DNA of 64,000 nt. It comes from JASLBX01 sp036374175. Lineage in GTDB: Bacteria; Actinomycetota; Actinomycetes; Jiangellales; Jiangellaceae. A model generated the notes under the pieces. It did not search any database. It saw only the letters and a program-made list of their open reading frames with translations, and was not told the DNA's origin. The translations under genes were made by a program, and so were the position numbers. Where the stretch lies: assembly GCA_036374175.1 (NCBI GenBank), contig DASUUH010000072.1, positions 1 through 64,000 of the forward strand, written 5' to 3'. Positions 1 to 7,659 of this stretch are shown here, one piece after another; within the stretch, counting starts at the first letter, position 1, and the number at the start of each line of letters is the position of its first letter.

Positions 1-752
1 GTCAAGATGGGCCACCCGGTAGAACGAAGGTGGTATGCCGTCTCGTCGGCTCCGCCGGCAGCTACCGCTGCCATGCCCGGATGGTGCTCTGGTGCAGCGG
101 TAGCAGCGAAGTCATCCAACAGCAACCCGCCCAGCTCCACCCATTCCGGCGCGTCGGGGTTGCCCGCGCTCGTGTCGATCATCATGCCGCGCAGGTCGGC
201 CATCGGGATCGCCGACCGCGACGCCCAAGCGTGATCGTCCGGCAGCAGCAGTGCAAGTGGTTCAAGCCGGACGAGCCGCCGGACGAGGTTGGGCGTCAGC
301 GCATGCTCCGGGCACCGTCCGAACGCGACGTCCAACCGACCGGCGAGCAACGCGGTGAGCGCGGCCCCGAATCCGCCGTGAAACCGGGCTTCGAAGACGT
401 GCCCGGTTGCGTGGTCGCGAGCGGCGTTGAGCACCCGGGCCGCAGCCGAGCCGTCGTGTAACACGTCGACGACGAGGGCGCGCTGGCCACCACGTAGCGA
501 GGCCAGCACCTCGTCGTGCACGGCCACCAATCGAGCGGCCTGGGGCCGGAACCGCTCGCCGTCCGGAGTCAGCTCGACCTGCCGAGTCGAGCGCTCGAAC
601 AGCCGGACGCGGAGTTGACGTTCGAGGCGAGCGATGTCGCGGCTGAGCGCCTGCTGGGCCATGAACAGCCGGGCAGCAGCACGTCCGAAGTGCAACTCCT
701 CGGCAACAGCCAGGAACCGGCGCAGCAGTCGCGGGTCGAGATCGTCGGCCAT
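1..752 (-). CDS. LysR-family transcriptional regulator (3' end outside window)
   Basis: Reading the minus strand from the ATG at 752 gives an uninterrupted frame that leaves the window at its left edge, so about 250 N-terminal residues are visible. Residues 6-65 form the LysR winged helix-turn-helix: an LLRRFLAVAEELHFGRAA start, a QQALSRDIARLE recognition region and an LFERSTR turn. The following part (from about residue 90) looks like the start of the periplasmic-binding-protein-like effector domain. The start is supported by a GAGGT ribosome site just upstream. It is divergent from the MFS transporter gene and shares a roughly 100-base spacer with it; LysR regulators commonly control such a divergent neighbour, so this transporter is the first candidate target. 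The effector is unknown. Confidence 0.88.
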   Translation of the reverse strand, partial: MADDLDPRLLRRFLAVAEELHFGRAAARLFMAQQALSRDIARLERQLRVRLFERSTRQVELTPDGERFRPQAARLVAVHDEVLASLRGGQRALVVDVLHDGSAAARVLNAARDHATGHVFEARFHGGFGAALTALLAGRLDVAFGRCPEHALTPNLVRRLVRLEPLALLLPDDHAWASRSAIPMADLRGMMIDTSAGNPDAPEWVELGGLLLDDFAATAAPEHHPGMAAVAAGGADETAYHLRSTGWPIL

Positions 753-768
753 GGGACCTCACATTGAC

Positions 769-782
769 AACTCAAATGAGTT
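769..782. promoter_or_regulatory. Inverted repeat in the divergent LysR/MFS spacer
   Basis: AACTCA and TGAGTT form perfect six-base arms around a two-base centre, lying 17 bases before the LysR start and about 70-80 bases before the MFS start. Position and symmetry fit an operator for the adjacent LysR protein, but this is inference from layout only. Confidence 0.4.
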
Positions 783-850
783 AATCACAGTCGAACAAGT
801 GTTGGACGCCGCGCACCAGGCTAACCGACGCTGGAGCGGTGGCAAACACT

Positions 851-2095
851 ATGAACACACCGAAACCCGTGCTCCGGCTGGCGGCAGCGACAGCAGTCGG
901 GAGCATTGGAATGGCCGCAGGCGGTGCGTCCGGCGCCCTCGCGGCGACTGAGATCACCGGGAGTACAGGCGCAGCCGGCCTGCCGTTGGGCGTCCTGGTG
1001 GCCGGCTCCGGGTTAGGTGCGCTGGCGATCTCGTCGTTCACGCGACGGGTCGGCCGGCGCGCAGCGCTCTCCGCCGCATACCTGGTTGGGGTGCTGGGCG
1101 CAATGACGACCGTGGGCGCGATCAGCATGCAGAGCCTAGGTCTACTTCTCGCCGGGAGCGCCGCGCTGGGCGTCGCCAACGCGGCGGTGTTCCTCGCGCG
1201 GTACGCCGTGGCGGACCAACCCGGAGACGTGCAACGTGGCGGCGCCATGGGCCTGGTTCTGGCGGCAGCTGCGATTGGCGCGGTTGCCGGGCTGAACCTG
1301 CTCGGCCCCACGGGCGCCATGGCGCATGCCATCGGCCTGCCCCGCGTCGCCGGCCTGTACCTCGTCGCGGGACCGGCGTTCGTACTGGCAGCGTTCCTGC
1401 TCGGGTGGGGTAAGCGACGGACCGGCGGAACCCGCCCTGCCCTGGACCGAGCGTCGCACAACCCGAACCGCACCGCGGCCTCACCGGTGGCCTCACCGGT
1501 GGCCTCAATCCGCCGCGCACTGATCGTTCTTGCGGCGACCAACCTCGCCATGGTGGCCACGATGGCCATCGCACCGGTGCACATGGTGCAGCACGGTCAC
1601 GGTCTGACCGTCGTCGGTATCGTGGTGAGCGTCCACGTCGTGTGTATGTTCGCCCTCGCGCCACTGTGGGGTCAGCTGGGGGACGTCGCCGGTCACCACG
1701 TCGTGATCGCGCTCGGAGCCGGCCTGATCATCGTTTCCGGAATCGCTGGCACGATCGTGAATACGACGCATGCCGGTGCGATGACCGCCGTGTTTGCTCT
1801 CCTCGGCTTGGGATGGAGTGCTGGCGTGGTCGGCGCGAGCGCGCTGCTGGCCGAGTCGGTCCCGGCCCCGGACCGACCGCGCGTGGAAGGTGCCGGCGAG
1901 GTCGCGATGAGCGTGGCCGCAGGAGGTGGTGCGCCGCTGGCCGGGCTCCTGGTGGCGGCCGGTGGTTTCGCAGCACTCGGGCTTGCGATGGCCGTCGTCG
2001 GCATCGGCGCGATGGCGGCCGGGCTGCCGCGCGGCGAGCACTCAGGAGCGGCGTCCTGGCGTGTCACCCCGACCGATGTGGGCCGGGCGGGGTAG
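851..2095 (+). CDS. MFS transporter
   Basis: A membrane protein of 414 residues made almost entirely of alternating hydrophobic segments, about twelve, with a short basic loop after the second (SSFTRRVGRRAAL), the usual major facilitator position, and a polar central loop at about residues 190-225. It should be a proton-coupled exporter or drug/metabolite transporter of the inner membrane; the substrate cannot be told. The ATG at 851 is used here; a GTG at 839 in the same frame is an alternative, and neither has a well-spaced ribosome site (GGAG at 833-836). The central loop contains a short repeat (1478-1507). The LysR gene is divergent, and ruvC starts 41 bases downstream. Confidence 0.85.
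   Translation: MNTPKPVLRLAAATAVGSIGMAAGGASGALAATEITGSTGAAGLPLGVLVAGSGLGALAISSFTRRVGRRAALSAAYLVGVLGAMTTVGAISMQSLGLLLAGSAALGVANAAVFLARYAVADQPGDVQRGGAMGLVLAAAAIGAVAGLNLLGPTGAMAHAIGLPRVAGLYLVAGPAFVLAAFLLGWGKRRTGGTRPALDRASHNPNRTAASPVASPVASIRRALIVLAATNLAMVATMAIAPVHMVQHGHGLTVVGIVVSVHVVCMFALAPLWGQLGDVAGHHVVIALGAGLIIVSGIAGTIVNTTHAGAMTAVFALLGLGWSAGVVGASALLAESVPAPDRPRVEGAGEVAMSVAAGGGAPLAGLLVAAGGFAALGLAMAVVGIGAMAAGLPRGEHSGAASWRVTPTDVGRAG
1478..1507 (+). repeat. 12-base tandem repeat, 2.5 copies, inside the MFS gene
   Basis: GCCTCACCGGTG occurs twice head to tail and is followed by a partial third copy, GCCTCA. In frame it encodes ASPV-ASPV-AS in the central cytoplasmic loop of the transporter. Because the unit is four codons, gain or loss of copies would keep the frame. 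Confidence 0.9.
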
Positions 2096-2103
2096 CGTGA
2101 TCG

Positions 2104-2119
2104 CCGAACTGGTGTTCGT
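2104..2119 (+). promoter_or_regulatory. SOS box (LexA site) upstream of ruvCAB
   Basis: CCGAACTGGTGTTCGT matches the actinobacterial LexA consensus TCGAAC-N4-GTTCGA, with the ten core bases CGAAC-N4-GTTCG intact. It lies 18 bases before the ruvC ATG. In mycobacteria ruvC is a member of the LexA regulon, so damage-inducible control of ruvC-ruvA-ruvB is expected here. Confidence 0.75.
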
Positions 2120-2136
2120 GCACGGAAGCGGGCGGT

Positions 2137-2652
2137 ATGCGTGTTCTTGGAGTCGACCCCGGGTTGACCCGGTGCGGCCTTGGTGTCGTCGACGGCTCAC
2201 CCGGGCGCCCGCTGTCGCTGGTCGACGTGGGTGTCGTGCGCACGCCGGCCCAGCTGGCGCTGGGCGAGCGGCTGGTCATGCTGGCCGGCGAACTCGATGC
2301 CTGGCTGGATGAGCACCAGCCGGACGCCGTCGCTGTCGAGCGGGTCTTCAGCCAGCACAACGTACGCACCGTCATGGGCACAGCGCAGGCCAGCGGCGTG
2401 GCGGTGCTGGCCGCGGCTCGTCGCGGGCTGCCGGTCGCATTGCACACGCCAAGCGAGGTGAAGGCGGCCGTCACCGGCAGCGGCCGAGCCGACAAGGCAC
2501 AGGTCGCCGCCATGGTGACCCGGCTGCTCAAACTCGACGCACGCCGGCGGCCGGCCGACGCGAGCGACGCGCTGGCACTGGCCATCTGCCAGGTGTGGCG
2601 GGGCGCGGCACATGCGCGGCTAGCAGCCGCAGTTGCGGGGAGGGCGAGATGA
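2137..2652 (+). CDS. ruvC: Crossover junction endodeoxyribonuclease RuvC
   Basis: Holliday-junction resolvase of 171 residues, the usual size. The RNase H-like fold is visible: GVDPGLT at residues 5-11 with catalytic Asp7, the AVERVF glutamate near residue 67, and the acidic pair in PADASDAL near residue 140. It cuts four-way junctions held by RuvA and driven by RuvB. It is first of a tightly coupled trio: its stop overlaps the ruvA ATG (ATGA). An SOS box 18 bases before the start suggests damage induction. The usual actinobacterial upstream neighbour, a YebC-type gene, is absent; an MFS gene precedes it. Confidence 0.97.
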   Translation: MRVLGVDPGLTRCGLGVVDGSPGRPLSLVDVGVVRTPAQLALGERLVMLAGELDAWLDEHQPDAVAVERVFSQHNVRTVMGTAQASGVAVLAAARRGLPVALHTPSEVKAAVTGSGRADKAQVAAMVTRLLKLDARRRPADASDALALAICQVWRGAAHARLAAAVAGRAR

Positions 2653-3275
2653 TCGCATACGTGCGCGGCCAGGTGGCGGCCGTCACCGGCACCGAGGTCG
2701 TCGTCGACGTCGGCGGGGTCGGGCTCACGTTGCACTGCACACCGGCCACGACGGCCACTACGCGGGTCGGAAACGAGACGACACTCGCTGCGAGTCTGGT
2801 CGTCCGTGAGGACTCGCTGACTCTGTACGGCTTCGCTGACGCCGACGAGCGGGCTGTCTTCGAACTACTGCAGACGGCCAGCGGGGTGGGGCCACGGCTG
2901 GCCCAGGCCATGCTGGCGGTGCACAGCCCGGACACGCTGCGCCGGGCGGTCGCCACCGAGGACCTCGCGGCTCTCACGAAGGTGCCGGGCATCGGCAAGA
3001 AGGGTGCTCAGCGCATCGTGATCGAGCTCAAGGACAAACTCGGCGCCCCGGTTGCGCCCAGTGGATCGGCGAACGGCCACGCCGCCCAGTCCGCTTCCAG
3101 CACGCCGCACGCCTGGCGCGAGCAGGTGCACGCGGCATTGCTCGGTCTCGGGTGGGGAGCCAAAGACGCCGATGCAGCGGTCGAACATGTGGCGCCGATG
3201 GTCGACGACGGAGCCGACCCGGCGGACGTCCCGGCGTTGCTCAAGGCGGCGCTGCGTACCCTGGCCAAGACATGA
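2649..3275 (+). CDS. ruvA: Holliday junction branch migration subunit RuvA
   Basis: 208 residues starting MIAYVRGQVA, the typical RuvA beginning. Domain I (OB fold, about 1-65) is followed by the tandem helix-hairpin-helix domain II (GVGPRLAQAML near 78 and VPGIGKKGAQRIVIELKDK near 113), then an alanine-rich linker and the C-terminal domain III that contacts RuvB. RuvA tetramers clamp the Holliday junction and load RuvB. The ATG at 2649 overlaps the ruvC stop, and the ruvA stop overlaps the ruvB ATG, so all three are translationally coupled. An in-frame start at 2595 would lie inside ruvC and is not needed. Confidence 0.97.
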   Translation: MIAYVRGQVAAVTGTEVVVDVGGVGLTLHCTPATTATTRVGNETTLAASLVVREDSLTLYGFADADERAVFELLQTASGVGPRLAQAMLAVHSPDTLRRAVATEDLAALTKVPGIGKKGAQRIVIELKDKLGAPVAPSGSANGHAAQSASSTPHAWREQVHAALLGLGWGAKDADAAVEHVAPMVDDGADPADVPALLKAALRTLAKT

Positions 3276-4342
3276 CCGACGAGACGATCACCCGGCTGGT
3301 CGGGCGCGATGCCGGGCCTGAAGAGCGCGCGCTAGAGGCGGCGCTGCGGCCCCGGACTCTCGCCGAGTTCGTCGGCCAGGAGCGGCTGCGCGAACAGCTA
3401 TCGCTTGTACTTGACGCGGCCAAGGCACGTGGCCGGCCCGCTGATCATGTCCTGCTGTCCGGGCCGCCCGGATTGGGCAAGACGACGCTCGCCATGATCG
3501 TCGCGTCGGAGATGGCGGTGCCGCTACGGATCACCAGTGGCCCGGCGATCCAGCATGCCGGAGACCTGGCCGCGATCCTGTCCTCGGTCGCTGAGGGGGA
3601 TGTGTTGTTCTTCGACGAGATACACCGGATGGCCCGGCCGGCCGAAGAGATGCTCTACACCGCAATGGAGGACTTCCGGGTTGACGTGGTGGTTGGCAAG
3701 GGCCCGGGCGCAACGGCGATCCCGCTCGACCTGCCGCCGTTCACCCTCGTCGGAGCCACGACCCGCACCGGGCTGCTGCCGGGCCCGCTGCGGGACCGAT
3801 TCGGGTTCACCGGGCATCTAGAACTCTATGAACCGGCTGAACTCGAACAGGTTCTCGTCCGATCCGCCCGGCTGCTCGACGTCCCCTTGCGGCCCGACGG
3901 GGCAACTGAGATCGCCGGTCGCTCGCGCGGCACCCCCCGGATCGCGAACCGCCTGTTGCGCCGGGTGCGCGATTTCGCCGAAGTCCGCGCCGACGGCGTG
4001 GTCACCGGCGACATTGCCCGTGCCGCCCTGGAGATCTACGAGGTGGACGAGGCCGGACTGGACCGGCTGGACCGGGCCGTTCTCGACGCGTTGTGCCGCC
4101 GATTCTCCGGTGGCCCGATCGGCCTGGGCACCCTTGCAGTCGCTGTGGGGGAGGAGCGCGAGACAGTCGAAGAGGTCGCCGAACCATTCCTGGTGCGGGC
4201 CGGCCTTCTCGCCCGGACGCCGAGGGGCCGGGTCGCCACTCCGGCGGCATGGCGGCATCTCGGCTTGGCCGAGCCCCGTCGTTCCCCGTTCGGCGCGCCG
4301 GGGGATGACGCCCTGCCGGACCTGTTCTCCCAGGATGACTAG
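3272..4342 (+). CDS. ruvB: Holliday junction branch migration DNA helicase RuvB
   Basis: 356-residue AAA+ motor that pumps DNA through the RuvA-bound junction. Seen in order: the RPRTLAEFVGQ entry motif, Walker A GPPGLGKTT, Walker B FFDEIH, a sensor I region (TLVGATTRTG), the arginine-finger region (LRDRFGF), sensor II (RGTPRIANRLLRRVRDFA) and a C-terminal winged helix (residues about 265-340) for DNA binding. The ATG at 3272 overlaps the ruvA TGA. The TAGAAT and TATACC boxes just after the stop may serve yajC. Confidence 0.98.
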   Translation: MTDETITRLVGRDAGPEERALEAALRPRTLAEFVGQERLREQLSLVLDAAKARGRPADHVLLSGPPGLGKTTLAMIVASEMAVPLRITSGPAIQHAGDLAAILSSVAEGDVLFFDEIHRMARPAEEMLYTAMEDFRVDVVVGKGPGATAIPLDLPPFTLVGATTRTGLLPGPLRDRFGFTGHLELYEPAELEQVLVRSARLLDVPLRPDGATEIAGRSRGTPRIANRLLRRVRDFAEVRADGVVTGDIARAALEIYEVDEAGLDRLDRAVLDALCRRFSGGPIGLGTLAVAVGEERETVEEVAEPFLVRAGLLARTPRGRVATPAAWRHLGLAEPRRSPFGAPGDDALPDLFSQDD

Positions 4343-4359
4343 AATGCGCGGGCGGTTGC

Positions 4360-4365
4360 TATACC
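4360..4365 (+). promoter_or_regulatory. Possible -10 box for yajC-apt
   Basis: TATACC lies 48 bases before the yajC ATG, in the only spacer between ruvB and yajC. A second candidate, TAGAAT at 4340-4345, overlaps the ruvB stop. No clear -35 box is seen, which is common in actinobacterial promoters. Confidence 0.35.
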
Positions 4366-4407
4366 TTTGAGCCCCCGTCCAACCTCCCCAAGGATTTGCG
4401 AAGTCTC

Positions 4408-4743
4408 ATGGAAGCACTTCTCCTCCCACTCCTGCTGCTGGCCGTCTTCTACCTCCTGCTCATCCGTCCCCAGCAACGCCAGCGCAAGCAGATGGCCGAA
4501 CTCCAGTCCACCCTGGGCCCCGGCGCAAAGGTGATGACCGGCGCTGGGCTGTTCGCGACGGTCGTGTCCATACAGGACGACCGGGTCGAGCTCGAAGTCG
4601 CGCCCGGTGTCAGGAACTGGTACCTGCGGCGCGCGATCGTCCAGGTCTTCCCGGACGAGCCGGCACTGCCCGAGCAGGGACCGACGTTCAACGAGTCCAG
4701 CTCGTCGACGGACAACGACACCCCTAACGGCAACACTCGGTAA
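4408..4743 (+). CDS. yajC: Preprotein translocase subunit YajC
   Basis: 111-residue single-pass membrane protein. The N-terminus is one hydrophobic segment (LLLPLLLLAVFYLLLIRPQQ, residues 4-23) ending in the IRPQQ-R/K signature of YajC, followed by the small cytoplasmic domain and a polar, low-complexity tail (NESSSSTDNDTP). YajC associates with SecDF-YidC at the Sec translocon. ATG 4408 is preferred over the in-frame TTG at 4396, which sits against the AGGA ribosome site. The odd feature is what follows: apt starts five bases after the stop, whereas secD and secF normally lie here. Confidence 0.93.
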   Translation: MEALLLPLLLLAVFYLLLIRPQQRQRKQMAELQSTLGPGAKVMTGAGLFATVVSIQDDRVELEVAPGVRNWYLRRAIVQVFPDEPALPEQGPTFNESSSSTDNDTPNGNTR

Positions 4744-4748
4744 CTCCG

Positions 4749-5294
4749 GTGCTCGACCAGGCGCAGCGCGAGTTGCTGCTGTCGCGGATCCGCGACATTC
4801 CGGATTGGCCCAAGCCCGGTGTCGTCTTCAAGGACATCACTCCGTTGCTGGCCGATCCGGTGGCGTTCGACACCGCCGTGGCCGGGCTCGCCGCGGCCGG
4901 GCGCGACACCGCGGGCAATGTCGTCGTCGACACCGTCGTGGGCATCGAGGCCCGTGGTTTCATCCTGGCTGCGCCGGTGGCGCAGCTGTTGCACGCCAGC
5001 TTCGTCCCGGTTCGCAAGGCGGGAAAGCTGCCGTACGAGACGAGATCGGCCAGCTACGACCTCGAGTACGGGCAGGAGACCATCGAGGTGCACGTCGACG
5101 CGTTCCGGCCGGATGCGCGGGTGCTGGTGGTCGACGACGTGCTGGCCACAGGCGGCACCGTCGAGGCCACGGCCGGTCTGGTGGTCGGGGCGGGTGCTCA
5201 GGTTGTTGCGGTCAGCGTGCTCATGGCGCTCGGCTTTCTCGGCGGGCGGGATCGGCTCGGTAACCTGGATGTACAGGTGTTGCTCGAGATCTGA
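4749..5294 (+). CDS. apt: Adenine phosphoribosyltransferase
   Basis: 181 residues; converts adenine plus PRPP to AMP in purine salvage. The type I phosphoribosyltransferase PRPP loop is visible as VLVVDDVLATGGT near residue 120, and FKDITPLL near residue 27 is the APRT-specific segment. GTG start at 4749. It precedes rel, the same order as in mycobacteria (apt-relA), which places nucleotide salvage beside alarmone synthesis. Its direct contact with yajC (five-base gap) marks the site where secD-secF are missing. Confidence 0.96.
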   Translation: MLDQAQRELLLSRIRDIPDWPKPGVVFKDITPLLADPVAFDTAVAGLAAAGRDTAGNVVVDTVVGIEARGFILAAPVAQLLHASFVPVRKAGKLPYETRSASYDLEYGQETIEVHVDAFRPDARVLVVDDVLATGGTVEATAGLVVGAGAQVVAVSVLMALGFLGGRDRLGNLDVQVLLEI

Positions 5295-5308
5295 CGGTCA
5301 CCCGGCCG

Positions 5309-5314
5309 TAGACT
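5309..5314 (+). promoter_or_regulatory. Possible -10 box for rel
   Basis: TAGACT lies in the 52-base apt-rel spacer, about 32 bases before the rel GTG. It fits the actinobacterial TANNNT -10 pattern; there is no convincing -35. Confidence 0.4.
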
Positions 5315-5346
5315 TGCCTCCTGGCAGCACGAATGTGGGGTGAGGA

Positions 5347-7656
5347 GTGGCAGAGGAGAGCCTGACGACGACGGGCGCGTTGACCCCGGTCCGCGTCAGA
5401 GCTCGCCTTGCCCGGTTGACCTCGCAGCGGCACCAGACCGATCCAGCGCTGGAGCCGCTGTTCCGCATCGTGCGCAATACCCACCCCAAGGCTGATGTGA
5501 GCGTCGTCGAGAAGGCCTATCACACGGCGGCTCGGGCGCACGCCGGCCAGAAGCGCCGCAGCGGCGACCCATACATCACCCACCCGCTGGCCGTCACGAC
5601 CATCCTGGCCGAACTCGGTATGACACCGCCCACGCTGGCGGCCGCGTTGATGCACGACACGGTCGAGGACACCGACTACGACCTCGACGAGTTGCGCCGC
5701 GACTTCGGCGACGAGATCGCCATGCTGGTCGACGGCGTCACCAAGCTCGACAAGGTCAAGTACGGGCAGGCGGCCCAGGCCGAGACGGTCCGCAAGATGG
5801 TCGTGGCGATGGCCAAGGACATCCGGGTGCTGGTCATCAAACTTGCCGACCGCCTGCACAACGCCCGCACCTGGCGGTACGTGTCGAAGGAATCCGCGCG
5901 GCGCAAGGCTCGCGAGACGCTCGAGATCTACGCCCCGCTGGCCCACCGACTGGGCATGAACACCATCAAGTGGGAGCTCGAGGACCTCTCGTTCGCGACC
6001 CTGCATCCGAAGGTCTACGACGAGATTGTCCGGCTGGTGGCCGAACGAGCGCCGTCCCGCGATGACTACCTGGCGAGCGTTATCGAGCAGGTCGAACAGG
6101 ATCTGCGTGGAGCCAAGCTCAAGGCCACGGTCACCGGGCGGCCCAAGCACTACTACTCGATCTACCAGAAGATGATCGTCCGTGGCCGCGACTTCACCGA
6201 CATCTACGACCTCGTCGGCATCCGGGTGCTGGTCGAGTCGGTACGCGACTGTTACGCCGTGCTGGGCGTCGTGCATGCGCGGTGGAACCCGGTTCCGGGC
6301 CGGTTCAAAGACTTCATCGCGATGCCGAAGTTCAACATGTACCAGTCGCTGCACACGACGGTCATCGGCCCCGGCGGCAAGCCGGTCGAGATGCAGATCC
6401 GGACGTTCGCCATGCACCGGCGGGCCGAGTACGGCGTCGCTGCACACTGGAAGTACAAGGAAGACGCCAAGACGATCGAGGTCGACCGGCGGGCTCTGGA
6501 CAAGGCCGGCGATGCACAGGCGCCGGGCGACATGGCGTGGTTGCGGCAACTGCTGGACTGGCAGAAGGAGACCGAGGACCCGGGCGAGTTCCTGGAGTCG
6601 CTGCGGTTCGAGATCGAGTCCAACGAGGTCTACGTCTTCACGCCGAAAGGCGACGTCGTACCCCTTCCCGCGGAGGCGACCCCGGTCGACTTCGCCTACG
6701 CCGTGCACACCGAAGTCGGCCACCGGTGTATCGGCGCGCGGGTGAACGGGCGGCTCGTCCCGCTGGAGTCCACGCTCGACAACGGCGACGTGGTCGAGAT
6801 CTTCACGTCCAAGGCCGAAGGCGCGGGGCCCAGCCGCGACTGGCTGATGTTCGTCAAGAGCGCCAGGGCTCGCAACAAGATCAAGCAGTGGTTCTCACGG
6901 TCGCGGCGCGAGGAGGCGATCGAGCACGGCAAGGACGCGATCGCCCGCGCCATGCGCAAGCAGGACCTGCCGTTCCAGCGCATGCTCTCCACCGAGAGCC
7001 TCACCGCGATCGCCACCGATCTGCAGTACCCCGACATCTCGGCGCTGTACGCGGCCGTCGGAGAAGGCCACGTCTCGGCCCAGAGCGTCGTCCAGAAACT
7101 CGTGCAGAGCATGGGCGGCGAAGAGGGCACCAGCGAGGAGGCAGCCGAAACCGCGATACCGGACGGGCGCCGCCGCAAGCGCAGCCCGGGCGATCCCGGC
7201 GTCGTGGTCAAAGGCGTCAGCGACGTGTGGGTCAAGCTGGCCCGGTGCTGCACACCCGTGCCGGGCGACAAGATCGTCGGATTTGTGACCCGCGGATCGG
7301 GAGTCTCGGTACACCGCGAGGACTGCGTCAACGTCGACGCGCTGCGTCGCGACCACGGCCGCATGGTCGACGTGGAGTGGGCGCCTAGCGCCAACAGCAT
7401 GTTCCTGGTGGCGATGCAGGTCGAAGCTCTGGACCGGGCCCGGCTGCTCTCGGACATCACCCGGGTGCTGTCGGACCAGCACGTGAACATCCTGTCGGCA
7501 ACGGTATCGACCGGTTCGGACCGTATCGCCAAGAGCCGGTTCACGTTCGAGATGGCCGATCCTAAACACCTCGGCGCCGTGCTGCGAGCCGTCCGCGGGG
7601 TCGAGGGCGTCTTCGACGCCTACCGGCTCACCAGCGCCCGCAACGGCTCGAAGTAG
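5347..7656 (+). CDS. rel: Bifunctional (p)ppGpp synthetase/hydrolase Rel
   Basis: 769 residues, standard for a long RelA/SpoT homologue. Order of domains: HD hydrolase (about 45-200) with HAGQKRRSGDPYITH and the HDTVED motif; synthetase (about 235-350) with RPKHYYSIYQKM and RFKDFIAMPK, where the RxKD form is typical of bifunctional enzymes rather than monofunctional RelA; TGS (about 420-480, EVYVFTPKGDVV); a zinc-finger/helical region (WVKLARCCTPVPGD); and a C-terminal ACT domain. It makes and degrades (p)ppGpp in response to amino-acid starvation at the ribosome. The GTG start is preceded by GAGG. It converges with the DUF349 gene, three bases apart. Confidence 0.97.
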   Translation: MAEESLTTTGALTPVRVRARLARLTSQRHQTDPALEPLFRIVRNTHPKADVSVVEKAYHTAARAHAGQKRRSGDPYITHPLAVTTILAELGMTPPTLAAALMHDTVEDTDYDLDELRRDFGDEIAMLVDGVTKLDKVKYGQAAQAETVRKMVVAMAKDIRVLVIKLADRLHNARTWRYVSKESARRKARETLEIYAPLAHRLGMNTIKWELEDLSFATLHPKVYDEIVRLVAERAPSRDDYLASVIEQVEQDLRGAKLKATVTGRPKHYYSIYQKMIVRGRDFTDIYDLVGIRVLVESVRDCYAVLGVVHARWNPVPGRFKDFIAMPKFNMYQSLHTTVIGPGGKPVEMQIRTFAMHRRAEYGVAAHWKYKEDAKTIEVDRRALDKAGDAQAPGDMAWLRQLLDWQKETEDPGEFLESLRFEIESNEVYVFTPKGDVVPLPAEATPVDFAYAVHTEVGHRCIGARVNGRLVPLESTLDNGDVVEIFTSKAEGAGPSRDWLMFVKSARARNKIKQWFSRSRREEAIEHGKDAIARAMRKQDLPFQRMLSTESLTAIATDLQYPDISALYAAVGEGHVSAQSVVQKLVQSMGGEEGTSEEAAETAIPDGRRRKRSPGDPGVVVKGVSDVWVKLARCCTPVPGDKIVGFVTRGSGVSVHREDCVNVDALRRDHGRMVDVEWAPSANSMFLVAMQVEALDRARLLSDITRVLSDQHVNILSATVSTGSDRIAKSRFTFEMADPKHLGAVLRAVRGVEGVFDAYRLTSARNGSK

Positions 7657-7659
7657 AGG

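Noticed and set aside
4744..5346. Remnant of secD or secF in any frame between yajC and rel
   Set aside because: apt fills the interval completely, and the remaining spacers are too short to hold a remnant.
5221..6723. A 500-residue minus-strand frame opposite rel
   Set aside because: Shadow of the rel coding frame; no ribosome site, no domain resemblance, and rel is certain.
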